From the NCBI RefSeq assembly GCF_900187605.1, contig NZ_FYEA01000001.1:372001-436000 (forward strand): a DNA stretch of 64,000 nt. Reading direction: 5' to 3'. The translations under genes and the position numbers were made by a program. Below are positions 33,029 to 39,960 of the stretch, piece by piece (the stretch's first letter is position 1; each line of letters opens with the position of its first letter). The stretch is from Pseudomonas sp. Irchel 3H7. Its GTDB lineage: Bacteria > Pseudomonadota > Gammaproteobacteria > Pseudomonadales > Pseudomonadaceae. The notes under the pieces were generated by a model. The model was given only the letters and a program-made list of their open reading frames with translations. It had not been told where the DNA came from and made no database searches.

Positions 33029-33559
33029 TTACTCCCCGGTGAGCATTTGATCGTCGTCCGGCGCCATGGATTGCGACTGCCGTCGCCGATCCGCCAACAC
33101 CCAACTGCCATCGTACAACTGCAACGGGAAGCTCTCGGTCCTGCTCTGGCGTCGTTCGACGAAGCCCTCGGAAGGGCTCGCACCGGGTTTCGCTTCGCGC
33201 TTGATGCCCAGAAGGTCGCAGACAGCTCGGGCCAGTTCCGCCAATGGAAACGGTTTGAACAGGATGTGGCTGACTTGCAGTTGCCGCGCCCGCTCACAGA
33301 CTTCAGCGGTGGGGTGACCTGTTATCAGCACAAAATTACACGTCCTGTTCTGGCGGACCGCGTCGAGCACCTCAAAGCCTTCCATATCGGGCAAGCGGTA
33401 ATCGAACACCAGCACGTCGGGGGCAAACGTTTCGGCCAAACCGATACCCGTCGCTCCGTCATGTGCAATCCGGACGTCCAGCCCCTGCGCCGACAGATAA
33501 TCCTGAAGGTTCTGTGCAAGCAGCTGTTCGTCTTCGACAACCAGTACTTTGTTAACCAA
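33029..33559 (-). CDS. Receiver-domain response regulator heading the secretion operon
   Basis: The protein has 176 residues. A TTG start (33559) has AAGGAG 7 bases upstream. The receiver domain has E9-D10-E11 and phosphoacceptor Asp in VLVFDYRLPDMEGF, then LITGHPT and FKPFPL with the conserved Lys. The C-terminal 55 residues (EAKPGASPSEGFVERRQSRTE...) have no HTH or enzymatic domain, so it is a stand-alone receiver that may act by protein contact, perhaps as a phosphate sink for the MnxS kinases or a switch on GspE. It is the first gene after the sigma-54 promoter. Confidence 0.8.
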   Translation of the reverse strand: MVNKVLVVEDEQLLAQNLQDYLSAQGLDVRIAHDGATGIGLAETFAPDVLVFDYRLPDMEGFEVLDAVRQNRTCNFVLITGHPTAEVCERARQLQVSHILFKPFPLAELARAVCDLLGIKREAKPGASPSEGFVERRQSRTESFPLQLYDGSWVLADRRRQSQSMAPDDDQMLTGE

Positions 33560-33624
33560 GGTCGACTCCTTGAAACAGCAGGTCCGATGCCCCCGCCCTG
33601 AGAGTGCGCCTTACCAGGGGTAAC

Positions 33625-33641
33625 GCACACTTCATGCCAGG
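33625..33641 (-). promoter_or_regulatory. Sigma-54 promoter of the secretion/csgEFG operon
   Basis: The minus strand reads CTGGCAT-GAAGT-GTGCG, with GG and GC 10 bases apart. Transcription would begin near 33613, giving a leader of about 54 bases to the TTG start at 33559. Confidence 0.7.
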
Positions 33642-33712
33642 CTGAGCGCCGGTAATTTTATCTCTTCATGTCCTTGAATTTAATGACAATGCCCGCTCGT
33701 CCCGGTACCCCG

Positions 33713-33770
33713 TTCCCCAGAAACGGGGAAGCACCTGAATGGGCATCGAAGCCATTCCCCACTATTGGGG
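33713..33770 (-). promoter_or_regulatory. Two inverted-repeat sites (putative MnxR boxes) of the secretion operon
   Basis: 33713-33730 is TTCCCCAGAAACGGGGAA, a perfect TTCCCC-N6-GGGGAA palindrome. 33755-33770 is TTCCCCACTATTGGGG, a second copy. Centre-to-centre spacing is 41 bases, about four helical turns. Both lie 75-140 bases upstream of the sigma-54 promoter. Confidence 0.75.
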
Positions 33771-33778
33771 GGGAACCT

Positions 33779-34540
33779 TCAGTCGTCGTCAATTCGTTCG
33801 ATCCTGTTCTGCACCCGTAATTGCGCGAGCACCTGACGACGAGCCTGGGTCTGTTGCTGTCGGGCGAGCTCTGCCCTGACTGTATCCAGCCCCTGCAAAT
33901 CTGGGACATCGGCGGCCTCCAGGTGGTTCGGCAAATAAATCACATGCCAGCCGAACGGTGAGCGCACCGGTTGGCTGGCAAACGTCGCGGCCTCGGCAAT
34001 CGGCGCGCGCATCTGCATCAAGCGTAGACGCGCTGCGGCCACTGTGGCTGCATCCGCTTGCGCGGGCACGCGGATCAGCAGGTGGCGGGGTTGCAAGGTA
34101 TTGGCGCGGATCAGCTCGGCAAACATCTGCTGCGCCGCCATTTCCCGGCGGGTGTACTCGGTGAAGGACGCTTCGTCGAAACCGGCGTCCTGCAAGCGCC
34201 GGACGAATTTATCCGTGCCGCCGATGGCACTGCGGGTCTGCTCGACTTGCTGAAGCACCACTTGATCGTCGATCTGCACCCCGCGCTTTTGCGCTTCCTG
34301 CCACAGCAGCTCTTTGTCGATCAGCGCTTGCAGTGCTGCCTGGCGCAGCTGTTTATAGGCTTTGGGATTACGAATGCTCGCCACGGCGCGACCCTGATCT
34401 TCCAGGTATTCGGCGAAGAAGCGCTCAAAGCGAAACCCGGAAATCTCCTCGCCGTTGACTCGCGCCACGGCCGGCTCGTTATTGGCCCACGCCAGCGGCA
34501 GCCAGCAGGTCAGCAGCATTATCAGCGTTGTGAGCTTCAT
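33779..34540 (-). CDS. SurA-like periplasmic chaperone with shortened parvulin domain
   Basis: The protein has 253 residues. The start at 34540 has GGAGGG upstream and gives signal peptide MKLTTLIMLLTCWLPLAWA. The SurA N-terminal helical domain is present (VARVNGEEISGFRFERFFAEYLED ... LIDKELLWQEAQKRGVQIDD). The parvulin part begins RHLLIRVPAQADAATVAAARLRLMQM and ends SPFGWHVIYL, but the central 40-50 residues of a normal PPIC domain are missing, so isomerase activity is doubtful. As the last gene of the SCO1 operon it probably helps fold or stabilise an exported oxidase or cytochrome. Confidence 0.8.
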   Translation of the reverse strand: MKLTTLIMLLTCWLPLAWANNEPAVARVNGEEISGFRFERFFAEYLEDQGRAVASIRNPKAYKQLRQAALQALIDKELLWQEAQKRGVQIDDQVVLQQVEQTRSAIGGTDKFVRRLQDAGFDEASFTEYTRREMAAQQMFAELIRANTLQPRHLLIRVPAQADAATVAAARLRLMQMRAPIAEAATFASQPVRSPFGWHVIYLPNHLEAADVPDLQGLDTVRAELARQQQTQARRQVLAQLRVQNRIERIDDD

Positions 34541-34555
34541 GATCGGGCCCTCCAT

Positions 34556-36106
34556 TCAGGGGCTGGCAACAATCGGTTTATAGGGTGCGACCAGATAAAA
34601 GCGCTGATCGGGCAAATCCACGGTGACCACATGGGCGCCGCTCAAGCCCAGGCGTCGTCCGGGGCCGAAACTCAGGCGCGGGGTCAGGCCAGTGTCGAAG
34701 TCGTGCAGGCCTTCCAGCGCCGTCACCAGTTTTTCGCGGCTGGCGTCGCGGCCGGCCTGTTTCATGCCTTCGCTGAGCAGCAACATCGAGGCGTAGGCGC
34801 CGACTTGCAGCACCGCATGCTGGGCGCCGAGGCCCTGGCCTTCGCGCAGCAGCGTCAGGGCCATGCGCCCGGTCTGGGTCCAGTCGCTGGGCACGAACGG
34901 ATAGGCGAGAAACACCCGCCGAGTAAAGCCGTCGGGGACTTGCAGCAGATCGCCGGCCACCTGGCTGGAGGCGGCGAACAGATACGGCACCTGCCCGGCG
35001 CTTTGCAGCCGCGTCGCCAAACGACTGAAACCGCCGCCAGTACCCAGATAAAACACCGAGCGCGAACCCAGCGGTAGCGCATCCGCCGTCGGGTCGTAGG
35101 CTTGCAGTTGGACTTTTTGCCAGCCGTGATCCTGTAAATACTGGCCGAGGTTTTGCGCGGCCAGCGTTTGTGCAAGATCATCTGGATAGGCAATCAACGT
35201 CGGCCCTTGCAGCACGCGCAAACTCGCCGTGGCGTAGTCGGCCAGCGCGATCAGTTGCTCGCGCAGGCCGGGCAACGGTTCGAAAATCTGCGGACTGGCC
35301 TGCATCGATCCGAGCAATGACAAGGCGCCAATCAGCGGTACGCCAGACTGCTCCAGTCGACTTGCCAGTTCGCTGTCGAGGGCCGGCGCCAGCGGCGCGA
35401 TCAGGGCGAACACCTGCTCCTGCTCGATCAAACGCTGCAACGCCTGCTCGGCACTGGCGCGGTCCGGGCCGGGATCGATCACCGTCAAGCGCAACTGCCG
35501 GCCGTGTATGCCACCGGCCTGATTGATCCGCTCGACACTGCCGTTGAGCACCGCTGCCACTGTCGCGCCCTCCTCGGCCAAAGGGCCTTGGCTGGGCAGC
35601 AAGGTGCCCAGGTGCAAAGTCTCGGCATCGAGGCCGGGGTCGCGTTCATCGGCGAGGCGTTTGAGATAGGCGGTGAGGTTGCGCTGATCCTTCATCGACA
35701 ACAGAAAGCGCGGCATGCTCGGGTCGAGGCGATTGTGGCCGGGGTCGCGGCCCTGCTCGATGACGGTCGCCAGACTGCTCTCGGTGTAGGCCGGATAGCT
35801 GCGCCCATTGACCTGTTGCTGGCCATACGTGCTGGTCAGTCGCGCCCAGTTCAGCGGCGGCGGACGCACCCCGCCTTCCGGTCGACCGAGGCCATCGGCG
35901 CCATGGCAATTGGCGCACGGCAGGCTGGTTGCCGGCAGCAACACATCTGCCGCACCGACCCGCGCCATGATCGCCTCGCCACTGGCCGACAGACCCAGGC
36001 GGTACAGGCGCTTGCCCGCCGCCTCTTCCGGGCTCAGCGGCGCAGCGCTCGCGCCAAGGCTGACGCCAGCGAGCAGGATCAGGGCGAGGACGCGGCTCAG
36101 GTTCAT
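34556..36106 (-). CDS. Cytochrome c fused to periplasmic binding protein (ABC/Leu-Ile-Val type)
   Basis: The protein has 516 residues. The signal peptide ends GASAA. Residues 25-150 form a cytochrome c domain with CANCH at 64-68 and MPRFLLSMKD as a possible Met ligand region. From about 165 a Peripla_BP_6-like two-lobe fold begins (LHLGTLLPSQGPLAEEGATVAAVLNGSVERINQAGGIHGRQLRLTVID ... IALAP-type hinge ... RVFLAYPFVPSDW ... DTGLTPRLSFGPGRRLG). No permease or ATPase is nearby, so transport is unlikely; a redox-linked ligand sensor or electron acceptor for the Mn oxidases is possible. Confidence 0.8.
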   Translation of the reverse strand: MNLSRVLALILLAGVSLGASAAPLSPEEAAGKRLYRLGLSASGEAIMARVGAADVLLPATSLPCANCHGADGLGRPEGGVRPPPLNWARLTSTYGQQQVNGRSYPAYTESSLATVIEQGRDPGHNRLDPSMPRFLLSMKDQRNLTAYLKRLADERDPGLDAETLHLGTLLPSQGPLAEEGATVAAVLNGSVERINQAGGIHGRQLRLTVIDPGPDRASAEQALQRLIEQEQVFALIAPLAPALDSELASRLEQSGVPLIGALSLLGSMQASPQIFEPLPGLREQLIALADYATASLRVLQGPTLIAYPDDLAQTLAAQNLGQYLQDHGWQKVQLQAYDPTADALPLGSRSVFYLGTGGGFSRLATRLQSAGQVPYLFAASSQVAGDLLQVPDGFTRRVFLAYPFVPSDWTQTGRMALTLLREGQGLGAQHAVLQVGAYASMLLLSEGMKQAGRDASREKLVTALEGLHDFDTGLTPRLSFGPGRRLGLSGAHVVTVDLPDQRFYLVAPYKPIVASP

Positions 36107-36115
36107 GGCGCGGAC

Positions 36116-36736
36116 TCAACGGCCAGCCACGGGCATTGTCAGCAACTGCAAGCGCTGGGCAATGGCGGCGGCCGGGGCATCGGGACGGATCTTGCTCCAG
36201 CGTTTATTGGCGACATCGCCGACGATCAACTGCGTGGAATGCTGCTCGGGCGTCGGCACGATCTGGCCGATGCGGCTCAATACCAGGTCCATCTGCGCTT
36301 TGTCGCCAGTAAGAAAAAGCCAATGAGGGTCATCGGAACCCTGCTTCAAGGTGTAAGCCTTGAGCACCGCTGGCGTGTCGCGCAACGGGTCACTGGTAAG
36401 GGAAATAAAGGTGATGTCCTGCGCCTTGTCGCCCAACAGCTCGCGGACTTCCTTGAGCTTTTGCGTGATCAGCGGGCAGGCGTCGTTGCAACTGGTGAAG
36501 ATCACGTTGAGCAGCACTATGCGGTTTTGCAGTGCGTCGCTGTAGAAGTGCAAAGTCTCGCCGTTCTGATCTTGCAACGGCGTGTCGGTGAACCAGGTTT
36601 TCGCGTCGTGGGTGCCTTTGGCCGGCGCGGCAGCCACGGCGGCTGGCGGCTCAGAGACATGGCCTTCGTGAGCGAACGCGACGTTACCGAGAATCCAGAA
36701 ACACACGGTCAGGGAGATCCAGTCGAGCAGTCTCAT
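36116..36736 (-). CDS. SCO1/SenC copper chaperone, second copy
   Basis: The protein has 206 residues. The signal peptide ends VAFA. The mature chain starts HEGH and carries copper ligands C83 and C87 (TSCNDACP) and H166 (QHSTQLIVG). The thioredoxin-like core is complete (WFTDTPLQDQNGETLHFYSD, ITFISLTSDPLRDTPAVLKAY). The ATG overlaps the upstream SCO1 stop. It likely loads copper into MnxG. Confidence 0.88.
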   Translation of the reverse strand: MRLLDWISLTVCFWILGNVAFAHEGHVSEPPAAVAAAPAKGTHDAKTWFTDTPLQDQNGETLHFYSDALQNRIVLLNVIFTSCNDACPLITQKLKEVRELLGDKAQDITFISLTSDPLRDTPAVLKAYTLKQGSDDPHWLFLTGDKAQMDLVLSRIGQIVPTPEQHSTQLIVGDVANKRWSKIRPDAPAAAIAQRLQLLTMPVAGR

Positions 36737-37383
36737 GGCTGTTGCTCCATGGCGATGGCGGTGTGTTTGGCGTGGGTGCGCAGGCCGCTGAGTTTTTCCA
36801 CTTCCTTGGCCAGCAGCGCCGGATCAGTGAAGCCGTAGTAGCGCATCCAGTGGCGGCTGTCGCCGTCGCCGACGAGGATCAGCGGTTGATGACTCTTCAG
36901 ATCGCCACTGAAACTGCCGAGGCCCTTGAGGGTTTCATTGATCGACTGTGGCGAGCCGGTCAGCCAGCTCCAGCCCGGCCCGCGCTGGAAGGTACGGGCA
37001 TAATCCTGCAGGCGTTTCGGGTCGTCACGCTGCGGGTCTATGCTGATTGAGACCAACTGCACTTCTTCGCCGACCCGCGCGCCAAGCTGCTTCTGCACCT
37101 TGCCCATGATCGACGAAACCACCGGGCACACCGTGGTGCAACTGGTGTAGATAAAGCTCATAACGACGATTTTGCCCTGCACTAGGTCTTGTTCGAGGCG
37201 CACGGTTTTACCGTTCTGATCGAGCAGCGGCACATTGGCGAATTTCACTTGGGCATGCTCTTGGGTGTTGCTGGCCGGGGCTTTATGTCCGGCGTGTTCG
37301 TCGGCCGAATGAGCGTGGACTTGTTGAATGCCAAAGCTCAACAGGCACAGGGTCAGTAGGCCACTGGATGCAAATCGGTTCAT
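36733..37383 (-). CDS. SCO1/SenC copper chaperone, first copy
   Basis: The protein has 216 residues. The start at 37383 has AGAGGAG upstream and gives signal peptide MNRFASSGLLTLCLLSFGIQ-QVHA. A His-rich N-terminus (HSADEHAGHK) precedes the SCO1 fold with ligands C82, C86 (TSCTTVCP) and H165 (KSHQPLILVGD). Two adjacent SCO1 genes differ in their CxxxC spacer and could act as copper donor and disulfide reductant. Confidence 0.88.
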   Translation of the reverse strand: MNRFASSGLLTLCLLSFGIQQVHAHSADEHAGHKAPASNTQEHAQVKFANVPLLDQNGKTVRLEQDLVQGKIVVMSFIYTSCTTVCPVVSSIMGKVQKQLGARVGEEVQLVSISIDPQRDDPKRLQDYARTFQRGPGWSWLTGSPQSINETLKGLGSFSGDLKSHQPLILVGDGDSRHWMRYYGFTDPALLAKEVEKLSGLRTHAKHTAIAMEQQP

Positions 37384-37397
37384 GTCGAAACTCCTCT

Positions 37398-39320
37398 TCA
37401 ACGGGCCAGGCCGGGGGTGACCCGAACACTGGCAAAGGTCTTGTCATCGAAACCGGCACCCAACGAGGCTGCACGCACATGCAGATACCAGGCGCCGCTG
37501 CGGTCGAGGGTGATTGGCGCCTCGTACACGCCGTCGGCGACTTCCAGCGCCGCCACTTCACGCGGGTGCGAAGTGGGCGCGAGGTAGTAGCGCAGTTGCA
37601 CGTCTTTCACGCCGCTGCGCTGGCTTTTGTCTTTGCCTTGCACAATGCGGAAACGCACAACGTACGGGTCGTTGAGTGCCACGGCAGTCTTGTCGAGGAG
37701 GAACTCGACTTTCGGCTGGCCGAGGTGTTTTTGCGGTTTGCCGTCAGGCTCAATCTGCGCAGTGAAGCAGTGAATGATGTTCGGTTGGTTGAGCAGGAAC
37801 GCCACGTCGAAACGCCCCGCTGCCGGCAGCTTCACCCGCGCGCTGTAGAGGCCCGGCGAGACTTCGCGCAGGCTGCGGTCGATGACCATGGCGGCGCGGG
37901 CGATCTGGCCACGGTTGGGGTAACCGGACATCGGCGCGTTCATGCCTTCGGCGTAGAAATAGGTGGTGTTGTCGACCGGATTGACCACGAACACCGCGTT
38001 GTCATCGCGCGACACCGCCAGGCTTGAGGCCAGCGGCAAATCCCCGGCCAGGCGCGGCGCTTGCGGGCCGGCCTCGAAACCTTGGCTGATCGGCTGGCGA
38101 CCTTCGCCGAGGGAGGACAGGTTGATCATGGTGACTTTCGGCGAAGCGAGTCCGCGAATGTAAGCGTAGGCCTGGGTGAACACCACTTGGTAAGGTTCGG
38201 CGCTGACGTCGAGATTGTGGATCGCGCTGTTGGTGGAGGCGTCGATAACCGTGGCGCGGTTTTCCAAGGTGTTGAGCACAAGACCGAAGCGGCCGTCGGC
38301 GCTGAAGCCCATCGGGCCGAGGCCTTGTTGCAGTTTGATCACCCGGCGGATGGCGTGGGTGCTGGCGTCGATCACGGTGACGGTGCCGTCTTTACCATCG
38401 GCCACGTAGACCGCGCCGGACAGCGCCGAATAGGCGACTGACAGCGGATGCGAGCCGGTTTTGATCTGCTGGACGATGTTCAGGCTGGCGATGTCGATCA
38501 CGCTGACGGTGCCGTCGTCGCGGTTGCTGACGAAGGCAAAACGGCTGTCCTTGCTGAAGCTGATTTCGTGGTGGCCGCGCCCGGTCTGCAAGTGTTTGAG
38601 AGGTTTGAGGCTTTGGCTGTCGATCACCGTCACGCCGGAGTCTTCGGCTTTGCTGGCGTTGTTGCCGACCCACAGCAGACGTTCATCCGGTTGCAGTGCC
38701 ACGCGCACCGGTTGGCTGCCGGCGGCGATCGAGTCGAGGACTTTGAATTGCTCGCTGTCGATGACGGCCACTTCGCCCGCCGTTGGCATCGAGACGAACA
38801 CACGTTTGTTGTCTTTGGGCGTGACCCAATCCATCGGTGGTTGCTTGAGTTCGATGCGCGCCAGGGTGCTGGTGATGCCGCCCACTGACACCGACGGATC
38901 GACCACGGCGATGCTGGCGTCGCGGTTCATCACCAGCAGGAAATAGCTGTTGAGGTCGAGCAACGGCCGCGCGCCGATGTTGGATTTGAGGAACACCCCG
39001 ACCCGGGCTTTGCAGCTCTTGTCGCGGCCCTGGGCTTGATCGGCGGCGAGGGTTTGCGGATCGACCCAGGCGCCCGGCGCCACCCCGGACAACGGCTGGC
39101 CGGAAGCGCTGTCGGTGACGCGGAACTGCACATCGGCGAATTCGCCTTCGCGCAGCTTGCCGTCGGCGGCCAGCGGCTTGAGGTCGAAATCCACCGCCAC
39201 GCCGTCACGGTTCAGCGTCTGCTCGCCAGCGGTTTGCGCCAGCGCAATCTCACTCAGCGTCAACAACGCCCCGGCCATGGCCAGGGTGCAAATACCGACG
39301 ATGTTGATGATCCTGTTCAT
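37398..39320 (-). CDS. Exported YVTN-type beta-propeller protein of the Mnx cluster
   Basis: The protein has 640 residues. The start at 39320 has GGGGAGGG upstream; signal peptide ends EIALA. The central part has at least seven YVTN/YncE-like blades (KRVFVSMPTAGEVAVIDSEQFKVLDSIAAG, RFAFVSNRDDGTVSVIDIASLNIVQQIKTG, GAVYVADGKDGTVTVIDASTHAIRR). The flanks have beta-sandwich-like segments (DLKPLAADGKLREGEFADVQFRV and the C-terminal GVYEAPITLDRSGAWYLHVR, as in copper-cluster FixH/YtkA-like domains). There are isolated Cys residues but no haem motif. It is first in the SCO1 operon; a partner or assembly role for MnxG is inferred. Confidence 0.75.
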   Translation of the reverse strand: MNRIINIVGICTLAMAGALLTLSEIALAQTAGEQTLNRDGVAVDFDLKPLAADGKLREGEFADVQFRVTDSASGQPLSGVAPGAWVDPQTLAADQAQGRDKSCKARVGVFLKSNIGARPLLDLNSYFLLVMNRDASIAVVDPSVSVGGITSTLARIELKQPPMDWVTPKDNKRVFVSMPTAGEVAVIDSEQFKVLDSIAAGSQPVRVALQPDERLLWVGNNASKAEDSGVTVIDSQSLKPLKHLQTGRGHHEISFSKDSRFAFVSNRDDGTVSVIDIASLNIVQQIKTGSHPLSVAYSALSGAVYVADGKDGTVTVIDASTHAIRRVIKLQQGLGPMGFSADGRFGLVLNTLENRATVIDASTNSAIHNLDVSAEPYQVVFTQAYAYIRGLASPKVTMINLSSLGEGRQPISQGFEAGPQAPRLAGDLPLASSLAVSRDDNAVFVVNPVDNTTYFYAEGMNAPMSGYPNRGQIARAAMVIDRSLREVSPGLYSARVKLPAAGRFDVAFLLNQPNIIHCFTAQIEPDGKPQKHLGQPKVEFLLDKTAVALNDPYVVRFRIVQGKDKSQRSGVKDVQLRYYLAPTSHPREVAALEVADGVYEAPITLDRSGAWYLHVRAASLGAGFDDKTFASVRVTPGLAR

Positions 39321-39384
39321 ACCACCCTCCCCTGTAACATTCACTTCCAACCACTGCCGCCCTCACTGCCTACCCTCACCCCTC

Positions 39385-39471
39385 TGTAGGAGTGAGCCTG
39401 CTCGCGATGGCGTCATCCGCCTCACCATCCGAAACCGAGTTGTCCCGATCGCGAGCAGGCGAAGGCCTACA
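39385..39471. repeat. REP doublet, right arm degenerate
   Basis: The left arm GTAGGAGTGAGCCTGCTCGC is intact. The right arm GCGAGCAGGCGAAGGCCTAC has diverged. The gap 39321-39960 between the propeller gene and mnxG contains only this element and the four below. Confidence 0.8.
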
Positions 39472-39517
39472 TGGGATTTGCATTCATCCCGCCAACCTCA
39501 CTGCCCACCGCAGACCC

Positions 39518-39608
39518 TGTGGGAGCTGGCTTGCCAGCGATGGCGTCCTTTCCGTCACATCAATGGCGCCTGTGCCGCCGTCATCGCTGGCAAGCCAGCT
39601 CCCACAGG
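39518..39608. repeat. REP doublet, tandem copy 1
   Basis: Arms TGTGGGAGCTGGCTTGCCAG and the inverse complement enclose CGATGGCGTCCTTTCCGTCA and CATCAATGGCGCC. It is nearly identical to the copies at 39652 and 39785. Confidence 0.88.
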
Positions 39609-39651
39609 TTTTGTATCCATCCCGTCAATCTCACTGGCCCCCCTGGCCCCT

Positions 39652-39742
39652 TGTGGGAGCTGGCTTGCCAGCGATGGCGTCCTTCCTGTCACATCAATTG
39701 CGCCTGTGCCGCCGTCATCGCTGGAGAGCCAGCTCCCACAGG
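39652..39742. repeat. REP doublet, tandem copy 2
   Basis: It has the same structure as copy 1; the right arm has one difference (CTGGAGAGCCAGCTCCCACA). Confidence 0.88.
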
Positions 39743-39784
39743 TTTTGCATTCATGCCGCAATCTCATTGCCACACCTGGCCCTT

Positions 39785-39875
39785 TGTGGGAGCTGGCTTG
39801 CCAGCGATGGCGTCCTTCCTGTCACATCAATTGCGCCTGCGCCGCCGTCATCGCTGGCAAGCCAGCTCCCACAGG
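39785..39875. repeat. REP doublet, tandem copy 3
   Basis: It has the same structure as copies 1 and 2. The copies repeat at about 133-base intervals, implying duplication of a unit that includes the flank. A lone half-site, CCCAGCTCCCACAAG, follows at 39906. Confidence 0.88.
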
Positions 39876-39960
39876 TTTTTTATCCAGCCCGTCAAACTCA
39901 CTGGCACCCCAGCTCCCACAAGGATTTGCATCCACAGGCATGTTGTCGTTGCACCTGCTT

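Noticed and set aside
33578..33591. Another GG-N10-GC pattern (GGCATCGGACCTGC) upstream of the response regulator
   Set aside because: Its start point would fall inside the ribosome site; the element at 33625-33641 fits better.
39340..39390. GG-N10-GC pattern upstream of the beta-propeller gene
   Set aside because: The -24 region is GGGTGA and -12 is AGGCA, too far from consensus, and no C4/G4 inverted repeat is near.
39518..39922. Regularly spaced repeats that might suggest a CRISPR array
   Set aside because: Units are REP inverted pairs of about 91 bases with near-identical spacers; there are no cas genes.
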